Below are positions 25,295 to 34,081 of a stretch of DNA of 64,000 nucleotides, one piece after another; the stretch's first letter is position 1; each line of letters begins with the position of its first letter. The notes under the pieces are model-generated. The model was not told the DNA's origin. It did no database searches and saw only the letters and a program-made list of their open reading frames with translations. This DNA comes from Clostridiales bacterium (GTDB lineage Bacteria > Bacillota > Clostridia > Saccharofermentanales > Saccharofermentanaceae): contig JAFWQC010000012.1 of NCBI GenBank assembly GCA_017509245.1, positions 1 to 64,000 of the forward strand. Reading direction: 5' to 3'. The position numbers and the translations under genes are program-made.

Positions 25295-26776
25295 TTATCT
25301 GCGCTTATAGAACTTATTGAAAAGCGCGCCCTTTACGATGTAGATATCGTGCTCATCGTCAGCTCTTACCGTGAGATAATCGCCGACGTCACCCGAATAA
25401 TACTTATCTTCAGTCCAGGCTGTGAAGAGCTTAACAGGCTGCTTCAACGGCTGAGCAAATACAATCGAAGTACCCAGGGTCCTTACGGTCTTGGCATATG
25501 GCATTACAAACTTTACCTCGCCCGTTACCCTGTTCTTGATCCTCGGCTCGTACTCGAACTCTCTCGTAAAGACGAAATTCGTGAGCTGGTAACTGCTTAA
25601 GAGCTTGTTCTCCTTGATGGGATAAACCTCGCCCTCAACGCCGATCATGAGATATGCTTCCTTGTCAACGACCGTATCGACATCGCCTTCAAGGGTTCTT
25701 ATGTTGATAGGTGTGCCTAACGGGAAAACGTCCGTAAGCTTGACGCATCCCAGAGACTGGGCGATCTTCTCGTACGCCTGCATCTTGGAGGTGTTGAGCT
25801 TGGTATTCTTGGCATAGATGACAAGATATCTGTCGTAATACTGAACAAGTCTTTCCTCGATGGTCTCTCTTGCAGGCTTCTTGAGATAGTCGGGCTGGAT
25901 TGATCCGCCGGCCTTCAGATTGTGGCCGCCGCCACCGCCGCCCAGATCTTCTGCAAGGAATGCAGCGAGCTCATCTGCGTGAACTTCTTTTGAGCAGCTT
26001 CTTACGGAGAACTTGACCTCGTAGGGGCTCTGGTAGAAAGCAACGCAGACATCGACATTCTCGGTCTCGAGCGCGAAATCGCTTATGACACCCAGAATGC
26101 AGGGGTCGCATGCTTCGGCTTCGATAACGAGATATTTGTTGCTTGCGTGATATTCATAATTAAGGATCGCCTTGCCGGTGATCTGAAGCTCGTCGAGCGA
26201 GATATTTGAATTGACCATTTCCGTGATGGTGCCCTTGTTGATCACGAGCGTATCCATCATATCGCGGTCTAACGGGTGTGATACCTCCGAAAGTCTGTTG
26301 GTATCGGTATAAAGACCGTAATAAAGTGCGGTCGCGAGAAGTCTGTTGTCGTTCGGGTTGAACCCTGCCTCTCTTATCATGTCCCAGCAGAGTGTGGAGC
26401 AGCTGCCTATGTCGCTTCTGATGCGTGCCATTCCAGGAAGCGTTGTAACCTTCTGGTGGTGGTCGATTATGGCAACGCGCTTTGCCTTGGTCGTCGTGAT
26501 GTTCTTCTGGCCATACTGGCAGTCAACGGTTATAAGAAGATCCGGCTCATCAGTAAAGAACGGATCGTACTTGACCGGCACCTCGAGTTCCTTGATCATC
26601 ATCTTGAGATTGCTCTTCTGGATCTCGTTTCTTCCTCTGTAGATGAATCTTGCTTCCTTCTTGTTCTGCGCGAAATACCACATCAGCGCATAGCCGGAAG
26701 CCAAAGCATCAGCGTCCGGATTATCGTGACACTGGATCACGATATTCTTGTACTTTAAAAACTCTTTCAATTCCAT
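25295..26776 (-). CDS. DHH/DHHA1 phosphoesterase (NrnA-like)
   Basis: 493 residues from ATG 26776 (a TTG at 26782 is in frame). The DHH domain has HDNPDADALASG (17-28), the DCQ motif, and AIIDHH (about 103-108), which bind two Mn2+. The DHHA1 domain ends with the Gly-rich GGGGGGHNLKAGG (about 295-308). Proteins of this family degrade nano-RNA, pAp or cyclic dinucleotide products. An additional C-terminal region of about 170 residues (KLTDVFPLGTPINIRTLEGD ... VRADDEHDIYIVKGALF) is beta-rich and not part of standard NrnA (~320 residues), so the substrate may differ. It is monocistronic. Confidence 0.85.
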   Translation of the reverse strand: MELKEFLKYKNIVIQCHDNPDADALASGYALMWYFAQNKKEARFIYRGRNEIQKSNLKMMIKELEVPVKYDPFFTDEPDLLITVDCQYGQKNITTTKAKRVAIIDHHQKVTTLPGMARIRSDIGSCSTLCWDMIREAGFNPNDNRLLATALYYGLYTDTNRLSEVSHPLDRDMMDTLVINKGTITEMVNSNISLDELQITGKAILNYEYHASNKYLVIEAEACDPCILGVISDFALETENVDVCVAFYQSPYEVKFSVRSCSKEVHADELAAFLAEDLGGGGGGHNLKAGGSIQPDYLKKPARETIEERLVQYYDRYLVIYAKNTKLNTSKMQAYEKIAQSLGCVKLTDVFPLGTPINIRTLEGDVDTVVDKEAYLMIGVEGEVYPIKENKLLSSYQLTNFVFTREFEYEPRIKNRVTGEVKFVMPYAKTVRTLGTSIVFAQPLKQPVKLFTAWTEDKYYSGDVGDYLTVRADDEHDIYIVKGALFNKFYKRR

Positions 26777-26991
26777 AAACAACTACCCGAATTTTATAAG
26801 TTGCTCCACCATTGTACCAAAAAGATATGCTAAACGCACTTACTAATGGTGTGGCATTTTCAAAGGCCTGCCACAGGCGGTCCCTTATTTTATTGCAGGA
26901 AGGGTCCGTCTTTTCTCATATCAATTATTTTTGCGATTTTGCGGGGTAAATAAAGGTCTCTTCCGCGTCTCTTTCCTCATCAATTCAAGGC

Positions 26992-27030
26992 AAAATAAAA
27001 CCTCACCCTGGGACATCAAATAGGGTGAGG
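26992..27030 (-). terminator. Terminator downstream of the polyamine operon
   Basis: Perfect 9-bp stem CCTCACCCT / AGGGTGAGG (27030-27022 with 27009-27001) followed on the minus strand by TTTTATTTTG. It lies 185 bases after the last gene of the operon. Confidence 0.8.
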
Positions 27031-27102
27031 CATCTTTACTTTATGGAAGCAACCGTCTTTGCAAAACGTGCTTTCTTGCTGTAATACTAACATCGCGAAA
27101 AC

Positions 27103-27130
27103 ATACAGTCAACAAAGTATTTGACTGTAT
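27103..27130. repeat. Inverted repeat in the distal 3' region of the polyamine operon
   Basis: ATACAGTCAA and TTGACTGTAT, perfect 10-bp arms with an 8-base loop, flanked by GAAAAC and GTTTTC, which extend the symmetry imperfectly. Confidence 0.5.
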
Positions 27131-27151
27131 TTGTTCACGTTTTCTGATGGA

Positions 27152-27170
27152 TTTTCGAAGGGCTCGAAAA
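27152..27170. repeat. TTTTCGA / TCGAAAA dyad
   Basis: TTTTCGA (27152-27158), AGGGC, TCGAAAA (27164-27170): a complete inverted version of the recurrent intergenic element. Confidence 0.5.
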
Positions 27171-27214
27171 GACGGTTTTCAAGCAGATCAAAAAGCCGGA
27201 AAAGCCTTGTCTGA

Positions 27215-28408
27215 TTATGTCTTACCCAATCTGATCTTAAAATCACCGTAACCGAAGTCAGTCAGTTTCCCGATTGAACCATCCTGCTTCAGCCTGTAAA
27301 TGTCAGGCAGGGGCATTCCGTTAAATGTGTTGTTCTTGCAGGTCGTATAGATCGCCATGTCACCGAAGATGAGAAGATCACCGGTCTTCAGTTCTTCATC
27401 AAAACTGTAGTCGCCAATGACGTCTCCCGAGAGACAAGTGGGACCTGCGAGACGGTATTTGAACTGCTTTGCGCTGCCGCTTTCCGCGTTATAAAGCGGC
27501 GGGGTGTAAGGCATCTCGATAACGTCAGGCATGTGGCATGCTGCACTTGAATCCAGGACCGCGATCTTAATGTCAGAATTTTCGACGATATCAAGAACAG
27601 TGGTGAACAGATAGCCTGCATTGAGCGCCACTGCTTCGCCGGGTTCGAGATAGACTTCGACGCCCCATTTATCCATTGCATATGTAATGCATTTTTCGAG
27701 CCTTCCGATATCGTAACCGGCTTTGGTAATGTGATGGCCGCCGCCCATGTTGAGCCATTTCATGGAAGGAAGAATGTCGCCGAATTTCTCTTCAACAGCA
27801 ATAAGTGTGGTCTCAAGAGCATCCGAATCCTGTTCGCAGAGCGTGTGGAAATGAATACCGTCCAGGAGCGCCAGTGCTTCGGGCGTCATCTCTTTATCCC
27901 AGACGCTTCTTGTAACGCCCAGGCGGCTGCCCTTAGCGCAAGGATCGTAGATCTCATGTCCTTCCTGCGTGGAACACTCGGGATTGATCCTGATGCCGAC
28001 GCTCTTTCCATGCTGCTTTGCAGCAGCGCCGAACTTCTTCAGCTGATTAATTGAATTAAAGACAATGTGGTCAGCGTAATTAAGGAGCTCATCGAACTCG
28101 TCATCTCTGTATGCGGCACAGAAGACATGCACTTCGCCTTCCGGCATTTCCTCTTTGCCGAGCCTTGCTTCATAAAGACCGCTCGCTTCCGTGCCGGAAA
28201 TGTATCCGGCAAGAAGCGGATAGAAATCGTAATTCGAGAAGGCCTTCTGCGCCAGGAGTACCCTGCAGCCCGTGCGCGAGATAACCGAAGAAAGGATCTC
28301 CGCGTTACGGATCAGCTTTTCCTCATCGATAACATAGCAGGGCGTTTTCATTGCCCTGATGTTATCTTCTTTCAAAACAGTTGTTATGCCGCTGAAGATT
28401 CCGTTCAT
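27215..28408 (-). CDS. nspC: Carboxy(nor)spermidine decarboxylase
   Basis: 397 residues, fold-type III PLP enzyme of the alanine racemase/ornithine decarboxylase group. The PLP lysine is K55 in LLAQKAFSNYD; other marks are SGLYEARLG, LNMGGGHHITKAGYD and the C-terminal GPTCLSGDVIGDY with the active-site Cys. It removes CO2 from carboxyspermidine (or carboxyaminopropylagmatine) to give spermidine (or aminopropylagmatine). It is the last gene of the speA operon, four bases after the dehydrogenase gene. An alternative start at Met20 would match the usual family N-terminus better (TPCYVID near the start). Confidence 0.88.
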   Translation of the reverse strand: MNGIFSGITTVLKEDNIRAMKTPCYVIDEEKLIRNAEILSSVISRTGCRVLLAQKAFSNYDFYPLLAGYISGTEASGLYEARLGKEEMPEGEVHVFCAAYRDDEFDELLNYADHIVFNSINQLKKFGAAAKQHGKSVGIRINPECSTQEGHEIYDPCAKGSRLGVTRSVWDKEMTPEALALLDGIHFHTLCEQDSDALETTLIAVEEKFGDILPSMKWLNMGGGHHITKAGYDIGRLEKCITYAMDKWGVEVYLEPGEAVALNAGYLFTTVLDIVENSDIKIAVLDSSAACHMPDVIEMPYTPPLYNAESGSAKQFKYRLAGPTCLSGDVIGDYSFDEELKTGDLLIFGDMAIYTTCKNNTFNGMPLPDIYRLKQDGSIGKLTDFGYGDFKIRLGKT

Positions 28409-28412
28409 GTTA

Positions 28413-29672
28413 TCAGTCTACCAAAACAGGATCGAAGTTCTCGCTTCTCGGAAGTCCGTGCTTATCGAGTGCGTCGAGGAACGGATCGGGATCGAATTCC
28501 TCAACAGTGTGAACGCCCTTTTCGGTCCACTTGCCGGTAAGGAGCATCAGTGCGCCGCACATTGCTGGAACGCCTGTCGTGTAGCTGATCGCCTGGCTCT
28601 CAACTTCCTTGTAGCACTCCTGGTGATCGCAGACATTGTAGATGTAATAAGTCTTGTCCTTGCCGTCCTTTTTGCCCGTAAAGATGCAGCCGATGTTGGT
28701 CTTGCCGTGTGTGCGCGGGCCGAGGCTTGCAGGATCAGGAAGAAGTGCCTTTAAGAACTTGATCGGAACGATCTCGTGGCCTTCGAACTCAATGGGAGTC
28801 GTGGACAGCATGCCTACATTTTCGAGACACTTCATATGAGTAAGATAGCTCTGGCCGAATGTCATGAAGAAGCGGATGCGCTTGACTTCGGGAATGTTGA
28901 CAGCAAGAGATTCCAGCTCCTCGTGGTGCAGGAGATACATGTCCTTCATGCCGACAGCGTCGAAATCGTATTCTCTCTTGATGCTCATTGCGGGGATCTC
29001 TACCCACTTGCCATTCTCGATATAGCTTCCGGGCGCGGAAACCTCGCGGAGATTTACTTCCGGGTTGAAGTTTGTTGCGAATGCATAGCCGTGATCGCCG
29101 CCATTGCAGTCAAGGATATCGATCGTGTCGATCGTGTCGAACTCATGCTTTTTTGCATAAGCGCAGTAAGCCTGTGTAACGCCGGGATCGAAGCCGCAGC
29201 CGAGAAGAGCCGTAAGTCCGGCCTTCTCGAACTTCTCTTTATATGCCCACTGCCAGCTGTAATCGAAGTATGCCGAGAAGCCCTTCTCTTTGCATCTCTT
29301 CTCGTAGATCTCTCTCCATTCGGGATCGTCCGTATCCTCAGGTTCGTAGTTTGCAGTATCCATATAGTTGACGCCGCAGATAAGGCAGGCATCCATGATC
29401 GTAAGATCCTGGTAAGGAAGCGCGATGTTCATGACCAGATCGGGCTTATATGAATTGATAAGGTCAACAACTTCGTCCACTTTGTCAGCATCGACCTGTG
29501 CTGTCGTTATGACAGTCTTCGTCTTGCCCTTTAAGCTTTCAGCGAGCGCGTCGCACTTTGACTTTGTGCGGCTTGCGATGCAAAGCTCCGTAAAGACATC
29601 ATCAACCTGGCAGCACTTTCTTATTGCAACACTTGCAACGCCGCCGCAACCGATAACCAATACTCTGCTCAT
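28413..29672 (-). CDS. Carboxyspermidine dehydrogenase (saccharopine dehydrogenase family)
   Basis: 419 residues. The Rossmann motif GCGGVASVAIRKC (about 8-20) binds NADPH, and the body matches the Lys1/Lys9-like carboxynorspermidine synthases (DLVMNIALPYQDL, YMDTANYEP, GCGFDPGVTQAYCAYA). It reductively condenses L-aspartate semialdehyde with putrescine, diaminopropane or agmatine. Saccharopine metabolism is unlikely, given the decarboxylase next door and the polyamine operon. The gap to the upstream agmatinase gene is 15 bases. The acceptor amine cannot be read from the sequence. Confidence 0.88.
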   Translation of the reverse strand: MSRVLVIGCGGVASVAIRKCCQVDDVFTELCIASRTKSKCDALAESLKGKTKTVITTAQVDADKVDEVVDLINSYKPDLVMNIALPYQDLTIMDACLICGVNYMDTANYEPEDTDDPEWREIYEKRCKEKGFSAYFDYSWQWAYKEKFEKAGLTALLGCGFDPGVTQAYCAYAKKHEFDTIDTIDILDCNGGDHGYAFATNFNPEVNLREVSAPGSYIENGKWVEIPAMSIKREYDFDAVGMKDMYLLHHEELESLAVNIPEVKRIRFFMTFGQSYLTHMKCLENVGMLSTTPIEFEGHEIVPIKFLKALLPDPASLGPRTHGKTNIGCIFTGKKDGKDKTYYIYNVCDHQECYKEVESQAISYTTGVPAMCGALMLLTGKWTEKGVHTVEEFDPDPFLDALDKHGLPRSENFDPVLVD

Positions 29673-29687
29673 AATCTATTCCTCCGT

Positions 29688-30542
29688 TTATTTATTGATA
29701 GAAAGGATCAGTTCCCTTAAAACCTTGCACGCAACTGCCGTTGACGCGCCGCTGCTATCAATCATGGGCGCCAGTTCATTTATGTCCGCTCCCACGATGT
29801 CCGTCATGCTCACCTTAAGGATCGCATCTAATAATTCCGGGAAGTTCACGCCGCCTGCCTCAGGCGTTCCCGTGCCGCAGAAAACGGACGGATCAAGGCA
29901 GTCCAGGTCGATCGTGAAATAGACCGGTGTGTTGTTCTTCTTAAGCTCGTCGCATACTTCCTTAAGGCCGTCGAAATTGAACTTATGCATGTCCGTATGC
30001 CCGTTCGCGAAAATAAACTCCTCACGGTCACCGCTCCTGATGCAGAACTGGTGGATCTTACCGTCACCGACAAGTTCATGACATCTTCTGAGAACGCAGG
30101 CATGGCTGAGCTTTGCGCCCAGATAGTCATCACGCAGATCGCAGTGCGCATCGAAATGAATGATGTGCATATCGGGATGCTTCTCAAAAACCGCTTTTAC
30201 GGCGCCGAATGTAACCAGGTGCTCGCCTCCGATCATGATGGGAAGCTTGCCGTCATTTAAGATGGTGCGTGTCTGCTCTTCAATGTCCTTAAGCGCCGCT
30301 TCAGATGAGCCGAAGCACAGCTCAAGATCGCCGCAGTCGAAGACCTTCTTATCCAGAAGATCCTTATCCTGATAAGGGCTGTAAGTCTCTATTCCAAAAC
30401 TCTCGTGGCGGATCGCGGAACTTCCGAACCTTGCGCCGGGCCTAAAGCTCGTCGTGGAATCAAAAGGTGCGCCGAACAAAGCGATGCCCGCATCCTTGTA
30501 TTCGCTGTCACAGCCTATGAACGTCTCTACATTCTTATTCAC
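29688..30542 (-). CDS. speB: Agmatinase / arginase-family ureohydrolase
   Basis: 284 residues. All binuclear Mn motifs are present: GGEHLVTFG, HFDAHCDLRDDY and DLDCLDPSVFCGTGTPEAGG. It converts agmatine to putrescine and urea, or could hydrolyse aminopropylagmatine to spermidine. The start ATG overlaps the speE stop by four bases, showing translational coupling. With arginine decarboxylase first in the operon, agmatinase is far more likely than arginase or formiminoglutamase. Confidence 0.9.
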   Translation of the reverse strand: MNKNVETFIGCDSEYKDAGIALFGAPFDSTTSFRPGARFGSSAIRHESFGIETYSPYQDKDLLDKKVFDCGDLELCFGSSEAALKDIEEQTRTILNDGKLPIMIGGEHLVTFGAVKAVFEKHPDMHIIHFDAHCDLRDDYLGAKLSHACVLRRCHELVGDGKIHQFCIRSGDREEFIFANGHTDMHKFNFDGLKEVCDELKKNNTPVYFTIDLDCLDPSVFCGTGTPEAGGVNFPELLDAILKVSMTDIVGADINELAPMIDSSGASTAVACKVLRELILSINK

Positions 30543-31393
30543 GATTCAACCTCCATCAGCATCTTTTCGAGATAGGCGGGAAGATAGAACGAACCTATGT
30601 GAAGCTTCGTTGTATAGTACTTCGTGCTGAGGTGCAGGTTCTTCCATCTCTGCTCGTCAAAATCATTGATCGGATGATATTTCTTGCTCGCAAAACCGAA
30701 CAGCCAGTAGCCTGCCGCATATGTCGGGATGTGCGCCTGATAAACGCGGCTTATCGGGAATGTGTTTACGATCCTCTTGTGGCTTCTCTGCATCGCTTCA
30801 GCGTCGTGCTTGTAGAACGGGCTTCCCTGCTGGTTTACCATGATGCCGTCCGCACGGAGCGCATTGTAGCAGATGCCGTAGAACTCCCTCGTAAAATAAC
30901 CTTCGGAAGGTCCGAACGGATCGTTGGAGTCGACTATTATGAGGTCGTATTCCTCGCAGCTTCTTCTAATAAATCTCAATGCGTTATCGAAATAGATATG
31001 CACACGCGTATCGTCAAGCTTGCAGGCGTTCTCCGGAAGGTATGTGCGGCACGCCTCGATAACCTGGGGATCCATCTCGACCAGGTCGATACGCTTTACG
31101 CTCTCATATCTTGTGAGTTCCTTTACGACACCGCCGTCTCCCGCGCCTATCACGAGAACATCCTGAACATTGGGATGAACCGACATCGGGATGTGCGTGA
31201 TCATCTCGTCGTATATGAATTCATCGCGCTCTGTCAGCATTACGTTGCCGTCAAGTGCCAGCACTTTTCCGAATTCCGGAGTATCGAAAATATCGATCTG
31301 CTGGTAATCGCTCTTGCTTGAATAAAGGTGTCTCGTAACACGCAGACTGTGTCTTACGTCAGGTGCATGATATTCACTAAACCACAGGTTCAT
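30539..31393 (-). CDS. speE: Spermidine synthase (aminopropyltransferase)
   Basis: 284 residues. It has the SpeE fold marks QQIDIFDTPEFGKVLALDGNV (landmark, about 32-52), the AdoMet-like binding loop VIGAGDGGVVKEL, VEMDPQVIEACR, and the catalytic IIVDSNDPFGPSEG. It transfers aminopropyl from decarboxylated AdoMet to putrescine. No speD (AdoMet decarboxylase) is in the window, so its donor must come from elsewhere or it acts on another substrate. It is the second gene of the operon, with GGAGG ahead of the start. Confidence 0.9.
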   Translation of the reverse strand: MNLWFSEYHAPDVRHSLRVTRHLYSSKSDYQQIDIFDTPEFGKVLALDGNVMLTERDEFIYDEMITHIPMSVHPNVQDVLVIGAGDGGVVKELTRYESVKRIDLVEMDPQVIEACRTYLPENACKLDDTRVHIYFDNALRFIRRSCEEYDLIIVDSNDPFGPSEGYFTREFYGICYNALRADGIMVNQQGSPFYKHDAEAMQRSHKRIVNTFPISRVYQAHIPTYAAGYWLFGFASKKYHPINDFDEQRWKNLHLSTKYYTTKLHIGSFYLPAYLEKMLMEVES

Positions 31394-31408
31394 GTAGGCA
31401 TGACCTCC

Positions 31409-32863
31409 TTAGATCAGAACGTTGATGTTGTTGATATCCGGGTCCTCGGAACCGGTCATCGAACAGCCCTTGGCCTTCGCGTACTGAATGTACTCGATAA
31501 TGTTCTCCGTGATCCTCTCGCCCGGTGCAAGGATCGGGATTCCCGGCGGATAACACATAACGAATTCGCTGCAGACCTGGCCGGCGCTCTCTTCGAGCGG
31601 AACGCTCTTCTTCTGCGAATAGAATGCGCTCTGCGGGCTGCATACGACCACAGGGTCAATATATTCCTGGCTCAAGAGTCCCGCAGGATCTTTCCTGTAT
31701 CTTCTGCGGATCTCTGCAAGAGCACTCACAAGTCTTTCGATCTCCTGCACCCTGTCGCCGATGGACAGATATGCCAGGATATTGCCGATATCGCCGAACT
31801 CGATCTGGATGTCGTATTCATCTCTTAAGATATCGTAGACTTCGATTCCCGCAAGTCCGATATCCCTTGTGTGGACACTCAATTTCGTCGGGTCAAAATC
31901 GAAAATCGAATCTCCGTTGATCATCTCGCGGCCATATGCGTAATAACCTCCGACCGCATTGATCTCCTCTCTTGCATACTCAGCCATCTCAACAACTTTG
32001 CGGAATACTTCTTTGCCGCGGAGCGCCAGATTGCGGCGGCTGATATCAAGGCTCGACATAAGAAGATAACTTCCCGATGTCGTCTGTGTAAGGTTAATGA
32101 TCTGTCTGACGTGTCTCTCGCTCACATTCTCGCCTATAAGCAAAAGGCTTGACTGCGTAAGGCTTCCGCCGCTCTTATGCATTGATACGGCAGCCATGTC
32201 CGCACCTGCTTTCATTGCAGAAACAGGCATGTTCTCGCCGAAATAAAAGTGCGTTCCGTGCGCTTCGTCAGCAAGGCAAAGCATTCCGGCATCGTGAGCC
32301 ATCTTAACGATGGCGCGCAGATCGCTGCAGATACCGTAATATGTGGGGTTGTTTACAAGAACTGCGACAGCATCAGGATTCGAATCAATGGCCTTCTTGA
32401 CCTGGTCACGGCTCATGCCGAGCGAAATACCGAGGCGGTGGTCGACCTCAGGATTAACATATACCGGAATGGCTCCGCAGAGGACCAGTGAGTTGATGAC
32501 GCTTCTGTGCACGTTTCTCGGAAGGATGATCTTATCTCCGTGCTTGCAGCACGAGAGGACCATGCTCTGAACCGAGCTCGTCGTCCCGCCGACCATAAGG
32601 AATGCGTGCTTAGCTCCGAATGCATCAGCCGCAAGGAGTTCGGCATCACGGATAACCGATATCGGATGACAAAGATTATCCAGAGGCTTCATGCTGTTAA
32701 CGTCTACGCCTACGCATTTCTCGCCGAGAAACGCGGTAAGTTCAGGATTGCCCTTGCCGTGCTTGTGTCCCGGCACGTCAAAAGGAACAACTCTCATCTC
32801 ACGAAACTTCTCAAGTGCCTCATATATCGGGGCACGTGTCTGATCCAATTCCGTCCTTTCCAT
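31409..32863 (-). CDS. speA: Arginine decarboxylase (Orn/Lys/Arg decarboxylase class I)
   Basis: 484 residues from ATG 32863, chosen because GAGGTGG precedes it and the frame up to 32887 runs through a terminator hairpin. This is a fold-type I PLP enzyme; the lysine forming the Schiff base is K230 in SMHKSGGS, with DEAHGTHFYFG before it. The family includes lysine, ornithine and arginine decarboxylases. The operon's agmatinase argues for arginine, giving agmatine. It is the first gene of the polyamine operon. Regulation probably acts through the 370-nt leader and the terminator immediately ahead of its ribosome binding site. Confidence 0.9.
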   Translation of the reverse strand: MERTELDQTRAPIYEALEKFREMRVVPFDVPGHKHGKGNPELTAFLGEKCVGVDVNSMKPLDNLCHPISVIRDAELLAADAFGAKHAFLMVGGTTSSVQSMVLSCCKHGDKIILPRNVHRSVINSLVLCGAIPVYVNPEVDHRLGISLGMSRDQVKKAIDSNPDAVAVLVNNPTYYGICSDLRAIVKMAHDAGMLCLADEAHGTHFYFGENMPVSAMKAGADMAAVSMHKSGGSLTQSSLLLIGENVSERHVRQIINLTQTTSGSYLLMSSLDISRRNLALRGKEVFRKVVEMAEYAREEINAVGGYYAYGREMINGDSIFDFDPTKLSVHTRDIGLAGIEVYDILRDEYDIQIEFGDIGNILAYLSIGDRVQEIERLVSALAEIRRRYRKDPAGLLSQEYIDPVVVCSPQSAFYSQKKSVPLEESAGQVCSEFVMCYPPGIPILAPGERITENIIEYIQYAKAKGCSMTGSEDPDINNINVLI

Positions 32864-32875
32864 AGTCCACCTCAA

Positions 32876-32910
32876 CAAAAAACGCAAGCTGTAATTCTTA
32901 CAACTTGCGT
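32876..32910 (-). terminator. Attenuator-type terminator before speA
   Basis: On the minus strand ACGCAAG-T-TGTAA pairs with TTACA-G-CTTGCGT around a short loop, followed by six Ts. The T-run ends within five bases of GAGGTGG, the speA ribosome binding site. No gene precedes it on the transcript, so it must act on the leader itself. Confidence 0.85.
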
Positions 32911-33235
32911 CTGATTAACAATATGACCTTTATTAATTCACATACAGGTGCTTCCCGCACCGGCATGACGAATATCAGGCAGAGTCTATATAGCAATACT
33001 ACTTTTACTACTCTTATTGACCATTTCACAAGTTTGCGCAAATTACGCATTCCGGTTATAAAGTAACCAACTTATAAAACTGAGCTTTTAACTCAATCAA
33101 TAGATCGGAGATCCGATCATCGGCAGTGGACCCGGCTGTCCGTATGGCCTTAACTCCCGAAGGAGTGGTCCGTAAATCACCTTAGACTCTGATAAACATC
33201 GTCTGTGCTTTTAGTTCTGTGTCTTTCACAAAACT
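32911..33235 (-). ncRNA. Candidate riboswitch or attenuator leader RNA of the speA operon
   Basis: About 325 nt between the predicted transcript start and the terminator. CAGAGTCTA (about 33192-33183) is complementary to TAGACTCTG (about 32986-32978), which would close a ~200-nt domain. Inside are hairpins ACTCC-TTCG-GGAGT (33165-33151) and GATCGGA-TCTCCGATC (33117-33103), and GGTGC-GGGAA-GCACC lies just downstream of the long helix. I compared it by eye with the lysine, SAM, cobalamin, guanidine, T-box, c-di-AMP and Mn2+ classes and saw no match. Confidence 0.55.
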
Positions 33236-33241
33236 GCGGTC

Positions 33242-33270
33242 ATTATACAGTGTGCGTATATATACGTCAA
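33242..33270 (-). promoter_or_regulatory. Promoter of the polyamine operon leader
   Basis: On the minus strand TTGACG (33270-33265), 17-bp spacer, TATAAT (33247-33242). The transcript would start near 33235. Confidence 0.8.
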
Positions 33271-33319
33271 CGGATATCATTTATCGGGGAATAATGGTTT
33301 ATAAAGGCAGGCTTCCCGC

Positions 33320-34081
33320 TCAGCCTATAACTTCCCTGAAGACCCTGTTAAGTCCTTCCCAATCTTTATTGTGATCATCCGGCAACTGGTCTGCTATGCC
33401 TTTCTGTTTTACTATCCCGGTCTTGATATATTCAATGATCTCCGGTATCTGGGGATTCATGTCCTTCTCGTTAGTAACCTTCTTGATCTCAAGGAGACCG
33501 TCAATTGCCGCCCTTAAAGACGGCTCAAGATCGAGCTTTAACAATTCGCTGAAAAGGACCGGCGGCGCCTCGTGGTACTGCTCGATGTATTCTGCGGCAA
33601 GAAGCGGACGCAGTGCGTAGAAATACTTCTTGTAGCGGACTGTATCGCCCTGAAGATGGTCATGATATGTGTTGCTGGCAGTTCCGTAATAGTGATAAAC
33701 GGCCGCCTTCTCAGAGAAATACGCCTTTGAAACCTCGCGGATCTTAGCCCATTCATCCGTCGTGCCGTAAACGACCGGTGACCCGCTCCACTCATAAAGT
33801 GTGGCATTGCCTTTTGCAAACTGCTTCAAGGCCTTTTTCAGATCCCAGCCGTTGATGTCGTAGATCTCATCAAGCTGCCAGTCAATGGTGTCTTTGGGTT
33901 CCTCCAGTGACAGATAATCATCTTTCGTTCTTACATAGATGAAACGCACATCATAATCGCTGTCAGGCGATGCAAATCCCCAGGCGCGGCTGCCCGATTC
34001 AACAGCGTGCAGAACGCGCACGTTTTCCTTCTCTTCTATCTCTTTAAGTTTGCTCTTTATCTCTTCCGTAATATCTCTCAT
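33320..34081 (-). CDS. Minimal nucleotidyltransferase (COG3541/YcgL-like), second of a pair
   Basis: 253 residues. The N-terminal polymerase-beta-type motif is GSRAWGFASPDSDYDVR (about 29-45), with two catalytic acidic residues in DYD. The helical rest includes the family-typical YHYYGTASNTYHDHL and YKKYFYALRPLLAAEYIEQ. Members are predicted nucleotidyltransferases found in phages and bacteria; their substrate is not established. The start codon overlaps the stop of the upstream gene of the same superfamily by four bases (ATGA), so the two proteins are made together. Confidence 0.8.
   Translation of the reverse strand: MRDITEEIKSKLKEIEEKENVRVLHAVESGSRAWGFASPDSDYDVRFIYVRTKDDYLSLEEPKDTIDWQLDEIYDINGWDLKKALKQFAKGNATLYEWSGSPVVYGTTDEWAKIREVSKAYFSEKAAVYHYYGTASNTYHDHLQGDTVRYKKYFYALRPLLAAEYIEQYHEAPPVLFSELLKLDLEPSLRAAIDGLLEIKKVTNEKDMNPQIPEIIEYIKTGIVKQKGIADQLPDDHNKDWEGLNRVFREVIG

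Larger units (their letters stand above)
26777..27214. other. 438-bp intergenic region rich in dyads
   Basis: It contains the polyamine operon terminator (26992-27030), an inverted repeat ATACAGTCAA / TTGACTGTAT (27103-27112, 27121-27130), a TTTTCGA / TCGAAAA dyad (27152-27170) and the DHH gene promoter region, in which I could not pick hexamers with confidence. A small GCCTG / CAGGC hairpin lies near 26865. No ORF is supported. Confidence 0.5.
32864..33319 (-). other. 456-bp region: structured leader of the polyamine operon
   Basis: No gene is visible. It holds the speA promoter, a leader with several dyads and a long-range helix, and a terminator next to the speA ribosome binding site. Short reading frames exist (e.g. 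M-F-I-R-V near 33200) but lack good ribosome binding sites. Confidence 0.7.

Noticed and set aside
28776..29453. A 225-codon rightward frame inside the carboxyspermidine dehydrogenase gene
   Set aside because: It is antisense to a conserved enzyme and has no family signature of its own.
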